64,000 nucleotides of DNA from Astrothelium macrocarpum (GCA_021030915.1 JAGEMR010000144.1:1-64000); one strand, 5' to 3'. Shown: positions 12,688 through 24,332, counted from the stretch's first letter. Numbers and translations: made by a program. The notes: generated from the sequence alone by a model not told the origin.

Positions 12688-14691
12688 ATGCATTCTAAAT
12701 TTTCAGATGAACCGATGAACATCGACTTTTCTTTGCCCGCCTTTATTCGAAGTGTCATGCTTCGAACTGTCTGTCCATTCTGCGAAACGCGATCGCTCTT
12801 TGCTGTCCCTCAGCAGTCTCTGATACGACCATGGCGCCAATGGATGACATACGCTACACAGGCCCAGAAAAGGCGGCCTTCTCGCATGACCTTGTCCCCG
12901 AGAGTTGCACAATCTTCGAAAAGAGATAGCCGAGATAGAAGGGATGGACGGGATGGACGAGACGGACGAGGTAGAAATGCCTCGATTAGGACGGCAAACA
13001 GTCCGTTCGGTGGCATGAATGTCACAAACGCCAACATTCGAGACAATGGCCCGCAAAGGTCGAGGCAGCAAGACATGCGGAGTTCACGGAGTAAGGGAAA
13101 GGATAAGATTGAGAAAAAGCCAAATGCTTTCAAGGCCTTGAAAATGCAACGGGCTCTGGCATCGGTCTCTTATGGGAAGAGGACAGCAGTCAAGAATGAA
13201 ATAAACCAAGTCGATTCCTTTGATCACTTTCCTCTACTACCTGCCGTCAAAGACGCAATCTCATCCGATGCGCTAAAAGGACTGGACGTCATAATGCCTA
13301 CTCCGATTCAGCGCGTTGCAATACCAGCTCTACTAGGTAGTGAAACAAGAAAAGGAAGGGCAAAATCTTCGCAAAAAAAGGACATGGAGCAATTCCTTCT
13401 TGCTGCCGAGACCGGATCTGGCAAAACCTTGGCATATCTCATTCCCACCATTGACGCCATCAAACGCGCCGAGCTTGAAGATGCAGAACTCGTCAAAGAA
13501 GAGGCCGAAGCCAAAGAACTCAAGAAAAAACGCGCCGTCTTCGAGCTCGAACCCCCCCCTCTCGACGAACCCCATCCCACCACCGCCCGCCCCCGCGCCA
13601 TCATCCTCCTCCCCACCTCCGAACTCGTCAGCCAAATCGGCAGCGTCGTCAAGTCCCTCAGCCACACGGTGAAATACCGCTCCGCGCTCATCTCCTCCGC
13701 CTACACGGGCGTCGTCATCCGCAACCGCCTCTTCTCCACCGCGGGCATCGACATCCTCATCGCGACGCCGCACCTGCTCGCCAACCTCGCGGAGAGCGAC
13801 CCGAACATCCTCAGCCGCGTGCGCCACCTCGTCGTCGACGAGGCCGACTCCCTGCTCGACCGCTCCTTCTCGCCGCTCACCACCGCCGTCATCGAGCGCG
13901 CCGCGCCGTCGCTGCGCCAGCTCATCCTGTGCTCCGCGACCATCCCACGGAGCTTGGATGCGTTCCTGCGTGCGCGCTTTCCCGATATCAGAAGGCTCGT
14001 CACGCCGAATCTCCATGCCATCCCGCGGCGTGTGCAGTTGGGCGTTGTGGATGTTGAGCGCATGCCGTATCATGGGAACAAGCGTCTTGCGTGCGCGGAT
14101 ACGATCTGGAGTATTGGTCGTGCGGCGGTGGAGCATTTCGACGATGGCGAGCGCGAACGGGCTGCTGTCAAGCGCATCTTGGTGTTTGTTAATGAGCGCG
14201 AGCAGGCGGCGGAGGTGGCGGAGTATTTGGTGAGCAAGGGCATTGATGCTGTGGCGCTGAGTCGTGATGCTGGTGAGCAGAGACAGAGTGAGGTGCTGGC
14301 TGGGTTTACATCGATGTCGGCTTCGAGTGAGGATGACGACAAAGGGAGCAAGGAAGTAAAGGGCCAGCCTGTAGAGGAGAAGGTGACGGTCTCCCCTGTG
14401 GGTGCGCAGAAAGCAGCTGCCCAAGATGCTGGAGCAGCAAGGCGCAAATTGTCGAATACAAAGGTTTTGGTGACTACGGACTTGGGATCCAGAGGCATAG
14501 ATACCGTTGCGGTGCGGCATGTGATTTTGTACGATGTCCCGCATACGACGATTGATTTTATTCATCGGCTTGGACGGACGGGTAGGATGGGACGGCGAGG
14601 AAGGGGGATTGTGTTGGTGGGTAAGCATGATCGAAAGGATGTCGTGAAAGAGGTTAGAGAGGGCATGTTCAAAGGACAAGCGTTAATATAG
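12688..14691 (+). CDS. mrh4: Mitochondrial DEAD-box RNA helicase MRH4
   Basis: MRH4 is an ATP-dependent RNA helicase needed for mitochondrial large-subunit assembly. One exon codes for up to 667 aa. The second in-frame ATG at 12757 (MLRTVCPFC..., basic and hydroxylated, no acids) gives a typical mitochondrial presequence and is a plausible true start. Helicase motifs in order: Q motif region MPTPIQRVAIPAL; motif I AETGSGKT (~239-246); Ia LLPTSELVSQ; Ib IATPHLL; motif II VDEADSLLD (~382); motif III CSATIP (~414); motif V VTTDLGSRGIDTVAV; motif VI HRLGRTGRMGRRG (~625). A spacer rich in Ser/Asp/Lys (SMSASSEDDDKGSKEVK) sits inside the second RecA domain, as often in MRH4. The coding strand is C-rich at 13440-13960 and G-rich after ~14030. 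Confidence 0.93.
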   Translation: MHSKFSDEPMNIDFSLPAFIRSVMLRTVCPFCETRSLFAVPQQSLIRPWRQWMTYATQAQKRRPSRMTLSPRVAQSSKRDSRDRRDGRDGRDGRGRNASIRTANSPFGGMNVTNANIRDNGPQRSRQQDMRSSRSKGKDKIEKKPNAFKALKMQRALASVSYGKRTAVKNEINQVDSFDHFPLLPAVKDAISSDALKGLDVIMPTPIQRVAIPALLGSETRKGRAKSSQKKDMEQFLLAAETGSGKTLAYLIPTIDAIKRAELEDAELVKEEAEAKELKKKRAVFELEPPPLDEPHPTTARPRAIILLPTSELVSQIGSVVKSLSHTVKYRSALISSAYTGVVIRNRLFSTAGIDILIATPHLLANLAESDPNILSRVRHLVVDEADSLLDRSFSPLTTAVIERAAPSLRQLILCSATIPRSLDAFLRARFPDIRRLVTPNLHAIPRRVQLGVVDVERMPYHGNKRLACADTIWSIGRAAVEHFDDGERERAAVKRILVFVNEREQAAEVAEYLVSKGIDAVALSRDAGEQRQSEVLAGFTSMSASSEDDDKGSKEVKGQPVEEKVTVSPVGAQKAAAQDAGAARRKLSNTKVLVTTDLGSRGIDTVAVRHVILYDVPHTTIDFIHRLGRTGRMGRRGRGIVLVGKHDRKDVVKEVREGMFKGQALI

Positions 14692-15413
14692 TACAGTAGC
14701 TGTAGTATACCGTGTATTTCTAGTGTACGATTTGGATAGACGTTGGATCTCTTGGTAATTTTTGTTAGACGATAGAACCTGCTGTGAATCTACGAATACT
14801 CCCATCGCTCCCATCCCGGTATATATCCTATCAAATGTAGATAAGCTTATCTGCTACCGCTCCTCATTCTGGTCTCGCGCAGTCAATAATTCATGCTTCA
14901 GATCATCCACTCCAATGAGGAGTGGTAATATATGCTTTGGGTAACCCCCTATGAGATTTGCTCTTTGAGACCATTCTCGTTCGGACTTGTTTCCTCTGTG
15001 TCAATTGGAGACCAGCCGCCTTGTCAATCAAATGGTTCAAGAAGCCCCCAGGAAAAAAAAGAGAACAAAACAAAAGAACCGCCGCAATTCAGGGAGTTGT
15101 GGCCAGATGACATCCAACCGTCCAACCCAAACACCATTTTCTTATTGGTGTACTGACGTACAGAAAATGTGCAGTGATGAGTACGGAGCGCCTAATTAAT
15201 AGGCGAAAGGGGGGAGTACACCGAACGAAGTTAAATGCGAGGGCTGGTGAGGGCGGCTGGCGAGTGGTCAGCAGCAGTATTAAGCAATCTGTATAGTTGA
15301 GCACTTACGCTCTGCATACGGATGGACATGAGACAGGCATTTGTATTGACCTCGAAAGACGATTTACGAATAACCAATTGAGTGATCTTAAATTTATCGC
15401 CCACCTTAGAGTC
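14692..15413. other. Intergenic
   Basis: This is the 3' flank shared by MRH4 (+) and the PD-(D/E)XK-like gene (-). A few short open frames lack protein character. Nothing else is recognised. Confidence 0.5.
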
Positions 15414-16721
15414 CTATGTGGAAACCTTTATCATATATGCTAGCAGCATCTGCGACAAAGCATCCATGTGTGACTTATTACTAACTCCAAAAGGTCCAAA
15501 TTCCTGGACCTGTAGAAATGAACGCTTTTCAGCGTTAGCGTTGCAAATGTAGTCCACGTAGTCAGAATCGAATTCAGCAAAAGAGAGATAAATCTCGTCT
15601 CGGTCTTGAGATATCAGTAGACGTCTATCCACAATCAGCCTTACCCCAATAGAAGGTAGGTGACACACTTACGTGTACTTCGTTCCTGGTTCAGATTTTC
15701 CTGTGGGCGGTTGGTCGCAGATCCAGGCGGCCAGCTGAGCAGCTTCCTGCATACGAATTGCGTTAAAGTGGTTCCTTCGCGTATGCGGCTTCACTTCAAT
15801 TACAGCACTAGCAGTGCCATCGCTCATGAATAAATATCCATCGACGCGGGCTTCGAAAACTTTCTTGGAGTCAGATTTGAATATGAACCGACGCCGATGC
15901 AGGGTCCATTCCGAAATAAGAGCTTGGCGGGGAAAATGGACCGAGATCGCGTGCAAAAAAAGTAAGAGACAGGTATTGACGATTTGTTCATCTTCTACTG
16001 CCCGAAGGTACACGTCTTGGTCTCCAAAGACCGGCGATATAGGTGATAGTGTTAGTAGATCTGACTGTGGAGTGTCTGTGAAGTCTAAGTCTAGTTCCGC
16101 AAAGTCGTCGGCAATACTGTCGACGTCCGTTTCTGTTGTTCCTAATACTGAGGATTGCCCACCGCGAGGAATGGGTGTTGGCGTACCCGGGGGAGCCCCA
16201 GCCGCGGTTGCGTATCTCGTGCGCCGTGCGATAGGAGTAAAATCGATCTTTTGGGCTGAATATTTGTTTGCTGCGCTCATATTATTGTCGACTTGCCGCT
16301 GATAGTAGTAGACGAGAGAAAATGTACCTGTGTAGGTGGATTCAGTACTAATGTCGACACATCAGAATGGAATATGTGGAAAAGTACCCATGCTTTCCGG
16401 AATCGGGCAGATGGGCTTAGTTGCGTTGTGTAAGTGCTTAACGTAAGCAACCCAAGAAGGCAACTTCTTCAATTCTTCTTTAGCTTTCTTAAAGTTGTCT
16501 TCTTTCAACCAATAATCTCGGTTCGTGGGTTGGAGCAGGTAAGAGGCTGGCCTGAGCCGCCGGTAGAGAACTCGAAGCAGAAGATATTGGGTAAAGTCAA
16601 TATTCGAAGCTGATTTGGCATTAAAGCAATCATGTATCCTATCATTCAAGTTCAATTTTTCATCTTTCATACAGGCTTCCCAGCGATCAGCACTCAATGG
16701 TAGCTCCGAACGAGCTGTCAT
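15414..16721 (-). CDS. Fungal protein with PD-(D/E)XK nuclease-like core
   Basis: Function is not established. Three coding blocks lie on the minus strand. Block 1 (from ATG at 16721 to ~16393) is helical and Trp/Tyr-rich (LPLSADRWEACMKD, DFTQYLLLRVLYRRLRP, NRDYWLKEDNF, LPSWVAYVKHLHNATKPICPIPESM). Block 2 (16295-15675) carries the core FEARVDGYLFMSDGTASAVIEVKPHTRR, matching the D...ExK pattern of PD-(D/E)XK nucleases. Block 3 (to stop at 15414) starts after a clear intron (donor GTAAGT, acceptor GGATAG) and reads TRLLISQDRDEIYLSFAEFDSDYVDYI. The join between blocks 1 and 2 (16280-16395) is unclear: available GT-AG pairs give very short introns or a stop, so blocks 1 and 2 could be separate, or the gene may be damaged there. 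Confidence 0.6.
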
Positions 16722-17558
16722 GAATCCTGCTAAAATGGTGTAAGGATATATGGGCGAGAGATTAGTATTCGAGTATTGTTGAGATTTTGACGGTAGGTAC
16801 AGAGGTTTTGGTGTTGATCATTAAAATACAGATGATGCGAGTGGCAACAATAATGAGACTCCGGGGCTCGTATCTATAAAATCTTTTCGGACATCCCAGT
16901 GCATGGTTCGTTCGTGCTCAAAGGCAAAATATGATACAGATCTTTGTGAATAACGGGGGTGGCAAGGCGGCTTGCAGGCGATCTATATGAATGTCCAAGC
17001 AGGCAACGGCTAACCATAGGCTGGGAAGCTCTCGAACCGGGGGGCACCGTGACAGCGAATTAGGCTAATTGTTTCGAGTGACAACCAGGAGCCGACAGCT
17101 CAACGTCGAAAACCCAAGAACAATAGCAATAGAAATCTTAATATCAAAGAAAAAGTTTTGAATCTTTTGTGGTGGTTGCGTTTTTGATGAATTTATTATT
17201 GTTGATATTGAATGATGAATGGTGAATAATAGATAATGAATATTGATGGTGAATGGTAAATGGTAAATGGTGGATGGTAAATGGTTAATGGTTAGTGGTT
17301 AATGGTAAATGAGGAGCGGATTTGGAGGGGTCGAATTAAGCCAAAGTAGTTAGGCTAGCGCATTCACGAGTCAACCTCTGGAAGCGCCAACTGGTGTTTG
17401 AGGTATGGTCGTTGCCCGGCCAATCGTCGATTAATTGTAGACGCGCGCATGTGTCACAACATTGGGGCGCTCACGGCCCAAACTCACAAATAATTTCACC
17501 ATGGAGCTCAAACAAAACTTGATGGGCCGCTCGAAGTCCTCCTTTTCTGCCGTTAAAT
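16722..17558. other. Divergent intergenic region with degenerate tandem repeat
   Basis: This lies between the PD-(D/E)XK-like gene (-) and a hypothetical gene (+). It contains the AATGGTA repeat tract listed separately. No gene is seen. Confidence 0.5.
17210..17311 (+). repeat. Degenerate AATGGTA-type minisatellite
   Basis: About 14 imperfect copies of a 6-8 bp unit (aatggtaa, aatggtta, gatggtga, tagtggtt) lie head to tail. The unit drifts gradually, as expected from slippage plus point mutation. It lies between divergent genes. Confidence 0.75.
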
Positions 17559-18501
17559 ATGGATCCCCAGCGTGAACCCTTTCGGATCATTTCCTCCATC
17601 ATACGAGCCACTCTTCCTAAGCTAGTCAAGCACGCAAGCCAATATCTCTCTGATAGGGACCTTGCTAGACTAAACATCATTTGCAGCGATTTCGACATAC
17701 GACCCGGCAGAGCCTCGGATGGTGGACTTTGGTTCTCTTCCCCATACGCCATTACAAAAATACACCAGATTCTCAAAGAAACACAGCCATGGCTAGATTA
17801 CGCGTTGCCAGCAGAACCCGATTCGTCTCCGATGTGTGCTGCATTGGAGTTTTCTTGCTTGCTAGAAACCTACCTTGACTGGTCAAAAGACGAGGAGAAG
17901 GGAGTAAAGCCGCTGCTACATCGCACCAAGTGGCAGCTTCGACAGTATGTCTCGTTTTCACACCCGACAGCACGAAAAATCATGCAACAAAATCTAACAA
18001 TTCTGGTAGGATGGATTTCAGCAACTCCGAGCGCCTTATCTCTGTGACCCCAGGCGAAAAATTCCAAGGGTCATTCATCATGGACATGCAAGACTATTCA
18101 GTCCCACACATATCATGCTTTGTAGCCGGAGACGTCCCGTTAGTAGCTAACTCGCTCTTGAAGAGCGAAATATTTTGTATTCTGGCCCTCACAAATGGTC
18201 GCATTCGCCTCAGACCGTACCGGGTCCACGGGATCATACCAGTATTTATCAACTCCCTAATTGTTGAGCAACTACTGACACAATGCAGGTTACTCTTTTA
18301 TCTGCCTCAAGCTGGCAAATTCGAGTGGTGCAAGCTTTTATCGATTGCAAAACTGGATCTATACGGGTACAAAAATCTCCAATAATGGATTTCTCGAAAG
18401 AAGGTGAGGAAATGATTGAGCGGTCGCTGTCGTGGTTGTTGGCGGATCCGATTGGTGTCGGACCATACAAGCAGAACAGCGCCGATGAGACACAAGCGTA
18501 G
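17559..18501 (+). CDS. Conserved fungal hypothetical protein
   Basis: The function is not known. Three exons (17559-17944, 18010-18241, 18289-18501) give about 276 aa in frame. Introns are 65 nt (donor GTATGT, branch TCTAAC, acceptor GTAG) and 47 nt (branch CTACTGAC). The exon 2/3 junction rebuilds the family-like string KSEIFCILALTNGRIRLRPY-RVHGIIP|VTLLSASS, then RVVQAFIDCKTGSIRV and LSWLLADPIG. I recall proteins with this kind of central block and a C-terminal DPIG from other Pezizomycotina, with no assigned role. No signal peptide or membrane segment is seen. Confidence 0.75.
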
Positions 18502-19515
18502 GAACTTGTATGTTTAGGTGAAATGAAATACCATGGCTTGTTCAAGCAATGCTGAATGAATGACGTGAGCCTTCCCCGACCTCGGTCTATGCCACGTAAT
18601 CGTCCACTTTTCTTCCCGTCCACAACAGTGCAGAATCCCGAGCATCAGTCTAATAGAGAATGACTACAGCCGAGGGTATCTTTGAAGTTCAAATGACGAG
18701 GTATTTGAAGATGAGCAATGGCCTTGGACATGGTTAAAAAAAGGGATGGTGTGGAGAAGATTAGAAGGCGCCAGATGACGTGGTGAGGGATGGTCCTCTA
18801 AAGCCGAAGGAACCGCAAGATTTGGGCTGAACCAAGTTGTTGCGGGGGGGGGGATTAGTTCGCTAACAAATGGTAAGTAAGCTGAAAAGGGACAGAATGA
18901 TAGAGAGGAGTAAGCATGGAGGATGGAGATGAAAAAGTCATTCGACTACAGGACTGGGTTTTGCATGATTACATGATTGCATGATTGCATGGCCTACACG
19001 ATGGTTGTGTGAATATTACATCTTGTGGTGTGTGGGTAGCTACATCGTGAGGATGCATTGTTAAGTAATGTTTGTACAGAGACTTGCGGGAACATTACAT
19101 TTTCAATATTAATGTTGTGATAATTAAGCCATGATCTCACTTTCACAACCTCCACGTTCGCTCCTAATCCGTCATCTCCGAAACTAACGAACCTCGATAT
19201 TGGCGGCGTCTTAACTTTCTCAAGCTGGTCGGAGCAACCCGATATTACTGCACCGCACTGCAATGTTTTCCTGTGTGTCATATGTGTCACATATCCTAGA
19301 CCTGGGTTCATATGTTGCAACTGCTTGGTGTCATTCAAAGGATATGCTGCAGAGTGGCTCGCGAAAGATAATCGTGCTGGATTGTTGTTTGCTTTTAACA
19401 TGAGAATAGTTTGACGATACATACCATAGATTAACTTTTCGGTTAAATAGTGCATGTTTCGTGACTTGCATCGGTGCATCGGGCGTATATGTACATGTAA
19501 GAGAGCGTTCCTGCA
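18502..19515. other. Intergenic
   Basis: This is the 3' flank of the hypothetical gene (+) and of the receptor gene (-). A 161-codon open frame at 18994-19479 (-) has no recognisable features and is not called. A G9 run is at 18843-18851. Confidence 0.5.
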
Positions 19516-20790
19516 TCATTGCACAGTCTCCAATGGATAATTCTCTACATCCCTCTCATTCGAATATCTGTCCGAGTTCAAAGTCTCCGATCTCTCGGGG
19601 AGACGCGCAAACTCCCGTTCTTCGACGATCCTCTCTCCCTTTGCTAATTTGCTGCTGTTCTGGCTGTTATAGGAGCTTGATTGCATCGAGTTTAAAAGAG
19701 GCTTAGTCCAGGATAGTAGTGTGGAATTGAGCATTTCGGTGCTGGCACGTCGGATGATTGGTAGAGACGCCAGCACAATGCCCAAGAGCGGTTCTAAAGC
19801 GGTGCAAAGGTAGAGAAAGACAGCACTATAGGTCAAATCCTGACCCTTGAGCTTACGCCAGTATGCGATGCGGAGAAGTGATATGATACAGATCCTGAAA
19901 AGTCCATTAGTTCATAAAGCAAGCAAGCTTTCACCAGACATACAGTGTTCCCAGGCCAAACATAATCGAGATGTCAATCTTTTTCTTTGTGGGCATCTGT
20001 AAATGCCAAAGCACTGGCAACGGTAGGATTGCAAGCGAAACATCTATCACAAAATTGATAGAGTGTGCAACAATGTACGCTGCAACCTCATTGCCGCAGT
20101 GTCCTCCCGGAATGGCCTGATTCCAATTAAATGCCAGAGGTTTGCAGATGAGAAAAGCGACAAGGATGTCCATAAGCCAAAAGGCGGCCAAGAAAGCCAT
20201 CCCTACAAGGCAGATTCGATGGAATACTGGCACTCGAAAGATCTTCATGTACAGGTCGAGAATCGATAGTTTCACTAATGTGATAGAGGTGATCCATAAG
20301 GGCTGCACCGCAACGAACGTCTGTATGGAGGTAAGAATATAGCCGTCTTGAATCCTTCGCTTGGCTTTCCCCGCCACCGACCAGATTTCACTGACCTTTC
20401 CGAAGATAATGAGTTTTCCTGGATCGCTAACGAGCTGTAGCTCATGCTGGCCGAATCCTCCTGCAACAACAGCTCGAATTGAGATTAATCAAGCTGCACT
20501 TCGGCCTTTGCTGTCATCTTTCAGGATGCTTACCGACGACGATGGTCGCAAATAGGCCTGTAGAGACAATCTAGGAGGCCGTATTAGCATTCTGTTTAGT
20601 ACATTGCCCTTTACCGGAAACACACGAGAGAAACAATGATGAGGTAATCATTCGCAATTAAAGATCTTTTCTTCAGTCGCAACGACCACAAACGTAGCAC
20701 CACCGCAATAATCGCAAGGAATTCGAACACGGCCGTCACAGCTATGAGCATGATACCCTGGCTATCACCGGTCGCAGGGATGGAAACCAT
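19516..20790 (-). CDS. Seven-transmembrane rhodopsin-domain / PTH11-like membrane protein
   Basis: This belongs to the large fungal integral-membrane family (rhodopsin domain, DUF3468-like) that includes PTH11-type receptors; the ligand is unknown. The start at 20790 reads MVSIPATGDSQG, with the first helix FEFLAIIAVVLRLW. Then come LIANDYLIIVSL, IVSTGLFATIVVG, GFGQHELQLVSD (family-typical G-x-G-x-H), WITSITLVKLSILDLYMKIF, FLAAFWLMDILVAFLICKPLAFNW, GGHCGNEVAAYIVAHSINFVIDVSLAILPLPVLWHLQM and ISIMFGLGTL. The last exon supplies the remaining helices and a polar Ser/Glu-rich cytoplasmic tail ending at 19516. About six exons; the introns are short GT-AG. It is divergent from the bZIP-ankyrin gene across ~1.5 kb. 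Confidence 0.85.
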
Positions 20791-22301
20791 ATCGAACGCG
20801 CGTGCAATTCACAGCAGAGAATGAGCTCTCTCCAGATGAAGCCGTTGAGATATCGAAACCTTCTCCGCTGAAGAAAACCAGGCAAGAAAATGGCTCTAGC
20901 GCTTACATGAGCCCCAATGGTATTCTACGCCCATCATGCAATGTGACCCCATAGCGTCAGATTTCTGATCAGGCTGAGTTGATGGAAACGTCCTCAGCCT
21001 CACGCAAGGTAAGCCGAAAACTACCTATAGCTCCTTCCACTGCAGCACGGATGTCTACGTGCCCGCTTGGCATGGAGTGCGGCCCGCATTATTGGATGCA
21101 TATGTAGCTGCAATGGATGCATAGAATCGTTCGAATCGAAATCGAGTGCTGAACCCTGCTTGGAGACGCGAATCTCGGGGGCGCTACTTCATGCTACTTC
21201 AGCTGAATTGAGCATCGCGGCACAGCAAAACGGTTTTCGGCATTTGGGAAGCGGTCAACGATCTTGTCTAAATTCTCATCAGATCCTGGCTTTCACTATC
21301 GTGCAAACTGCGTTGGGGCCTGATCACGCTTACCTATGCATCTCGCCATGTTGTCTTCGATAAGGTGCGTACAAGATATACAGATCTCTCCTTGAGATTT
21401 GCTTCATCCTTCTCCGAAGCCAGGCTGAGGTCGAACCCTGCCTAGTGCCGGCCAGGGTCGCACCGTTGATGACAGGACGTACCTCGCCAATAGCCGCCCG
21501 TAATGCGTTGCGATCGAATGCGTGCCGGTCCGCGAGTTGTCCTTCAATTTACTCCCCTCACTCTCCTCTCTCTCGTCACTCTCCTTAATCTCTTTCGGGA
21601 TGGTGACGTTGACTGAGCTTGCCTACTTGGGGCAATGTTCGCCCCATGCAATGTACATTGAGCACCCGATGCGCTGCAGAATCCCGATTATGGGCTCTCC
21701 CTCGCACCATTACCTCCCAAGTTGCAACCTTGATTTGCATTAAAAGACTCAGCGAGTTCTACGCCACCAACCTTTTCTATCCGTTCGGTAGCGTCAGAGC
21801 TGGACCTAAAAAGAAGGGTTCCGTTCTTGCATCCCGCCTTAAGCAGCCATGGGCAATTCGGCTTGGGGGCCGGCCTCACACCCCCTAGAATGCGGATGAG
21901 ATGTGCCATGGCACAGCAACAAGTCATTGCCCGCCGTCAGCGTGACAAGGGATTAAATCATGCCCTAAAATGTAGTTTTCAAAAATACTTCACAAGACCA
22001 ACAACATTTTTGCAAGTTAGCTTTTTGATTGGTCAAAGCATCATAAGCTGGTCGACGGTTGTGGCTTCGAAAGCTCCACCTGGTTTCGGACTGGAGTAAC
22101 GGTCGGACGCAGCCTCAATGCCGTAATTAGTAAGATTAGGCGTCTTGGCTTTGCTATGAGGCAACAACTGAGCATGGCATCGTCGAGCTGGGAAATCAAA
22201 GAGCCCCGTCTTGTCTCTGCGCCACGGGGTTACCTGTTCACTGATTGATACTACATCTGGTCTTCCGCTGGAATGTCTCCTATCGCCCTCAAGACCCGAC
22301 G
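20791..22301. other. Divergent promoter region, receptor / bZIP-ankyrin regulator
   Basis: About 1.5 kb without a gene I can support. The short open frames at 21067-21363 and 21619-21888 have no protein character. Its length is unusual next to the 0.5-0.6 kb promoters inside the cluster, so it may hold upstream control sites for either gene. Confidence 0.45.
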
Positions 22302-23584
22302 ATGAATGAAACGCAAAACACGGGCTCTTTGCAACATCGAAACAGAGCTAGCCCCTTGTTGCAGCAGAACACAAACCAAGGGACCGTCCAAAACAAGACT
22401 AGTAAGCGTGGAGAAGATTGGAACGCCATTCAGGATGCGAAGGAGCGCAAAAAGATCCAGAATCGGAACGCCCAAAGGACCTATCGTAAGCCTTCCTTCA
22501 TCTAATTACTAACCCGATACCATATATCGGGTGTAGAATGCCACTTATCAATTCCAAGGAAACAAATTGAAACAACGACTGAAGGCTTTTCAACAATGGC
22601 AAGCAAGTACGGGGACAACAGAAGCTCATCCTATTGACGAGCAATTACTTGCTGCCGATCATTCGATACAACAACACAGTCCCAAGAATGCAGCTGGCAG
22701 TTCATCCTCACGGAGAAGCTCTATTGCGCGAAGCGGCGACCGCTCACGATCCTCAGACGCTCACGCTTCAACAGCATCCGATGACGACGGTACCAGTGCC
22801 CTATCACCGTGTCCACACCACGAAGGCTCAACGCCATCAAGACCATCGCCTATCTCGTGGCCCTTTCCAAGCGATCCCCTAGTTCAACCCGGCAGCATGA
22901 GTGAGAGTCTCTACACAAATGCTCTTTGCGGTGGCCCCCACGAATTTTGGGATTTCCAAGCAGGAGGCACTTTGCGTGAAGATGTCACCATACCTGAACT
23001 TCCCCCGGATCTTCAGAATCTCGCATCCGCAGGCACTTTTCCCACCCCGGCGTCTTTCTCGCAGGTCGAGAATAGAGAGGAGCAGCAGCCACCTGGGAAC
23101 AAGGTACGCTCTCTCACGCATACTCTACATTCCACAGCCTGTCAGTAAACTGATGAAAGACGAAAAAAAGACTTTACCACCACCACCACCAGCAGAAGCA
23201 GCGGTTGCAACCAATGTCACGAAACGCTGTTCCAGTCCATCCTGCTCGACCAAGCCTCGGGGCGGAAAAACGGCGCTGCACCTTGCGGCGGAGAATGGCT
23301 GGCACACCAGCGTCCGACTGTTGCTCCAAAAGACATGCGATGCGCACGTCCAAGACGAACACGGTCGCAGCGCGCTACATTTGGCAGCTGCGGCGGGCCA
23401 TGTAGATGTCGTTCGCGAGCTACTACTAACTTTCCCGGGCCAGCGGCACGACGGGCCGGGGATCAATATGCGGGATGCCAGCGGGATGACGGCATTGCAT
23501 GTTGCGGCGGCAAAGGGTCGAGAGCAGGTGGTGGAGATGTTGCTCGGTCATGGAGGGGTGGATGTCCATGCTAGGGTGGGCTGA
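22302..23584 (+). CDS. bZIP-ankyrin transcription factor
   Basis: This is a probable DNA-binding regulator in the nucleus. Three exons (22302-22485, 22559-23103, 23138-23584) give about 391 aa in frame. The basic region is split by intron 1: KERKKIQNRNAQRTY|RNKLKQRLKAFQQWQ, which fits the fungal bZIP signature (N-x-A-Q-R-x-Y-R) with only a short zipper. The middle is Ser/Pro-rich and disordered. The C-terminal exon carries about three ankyrin repeats (GKTALHLAAENGWHTSVRLLL, GRSALHLAAAAGHVDVVREL, GMTALHVAAAKGREQVVEML). Intron 2 (34 nt) is very short and its ends are less certain. Its place at the edge of the PKS cluster suggests a pathway regulator (inference). Confidence 0.85.
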
Positions 23585-24332
23585 ACACGTTGGAGTGGTG
23601 GGATCGTGATGGAGTTCCAGAGTATTTGGTATATATTTATTTATATCCCTTGTAGTAACATCAACGAATCAATTTTTGAGGTTTGACATCTCCTTTGAAT
23701 TCCTTTTGGTGTGTCGATGTTCCACTTTGCCCAGTCCAAGACATGAGATGTAGGTATGACCGGGATCGGTGACGGAGGCAGGTATGCTCGGGTATGCGCC
23801 TTTGTGATTCGCTCCTGAGCTTCCAATGACGCTCGAAAAAGTCTCAGACAGACCGATGAACTCGCTACCCCGTGTTGAACAATCCATGTCGAAAGCTTTG
23901 TTGTGCTACCGATGCGATGCCATTGAATCATCGGCAAGGTGTAGCCGTGTTGGATACTTTATACCATTAGGTGGTCCGGGCTGTACATGTACAAGTTGAG
24001 ATTGCACTGATTGACTGATTATTCTGATTGCATAGTATATCCTCACATTACCTGAGGTCAGCCGGGTATTTTGGCTTTGTTTGGGTACTCATCATACCAC
24101 GTAAGCCACCTGACGCATGACCACACACAATGAGTAAGGTGAGCTTGCATAATCTAAACTATACGGTTCCGATGTCATCCTTTAGAGAAACTTTGTTTAC
24201 TTCCGTTCGTGTAGAATTCTCGTCAATGAATGAGGCTCATTTCTAAAAATGTCTCCCCCGGTTCTGGTCTCCAAATTCATCAACGGTGTAAATGTTTAGA
24301 CGATTGTCGCACACCAATTTTAAATCTGAAGT
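23585..24332. other. Intergenic, MFS promoter
   Basis: The 3' flank of the regulator and the upstream region of the MFS gene. It holds the CTTACGTGG site at 24097-24105 (minus strand). No gene is seen; the open frames at 23641-23937 (-) are not protein-like. Confidence 0.5.
24097..24105 (-). promoter_or_regulatory. Putative bZIP site CTTACGTGG
   Basis: It is 228 bp upstream of the MFS start codon. On the minus strand it reads ggcTTACGTGGtatg, which matches the site in the PKS/hydrolase promoter at 12 of 15 positions. TTACGT is the half-site of Yap/CREB-type fungal bZIP factors (established for those families). Confidence 0.4.

Noticed and set aside
13333..14679. 448-codon minus-strand frame over MRH4
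   Set aside because: It is antisense to the clear DEAD-box helicase; its length comes from the GC-rich codon pattern.
18994..19479. 161-codon open frame on the minus strand
   Set aside because: No recognisable motif and amino-acid use is random-like; it lies in an intergenic stretch between convergent genes.
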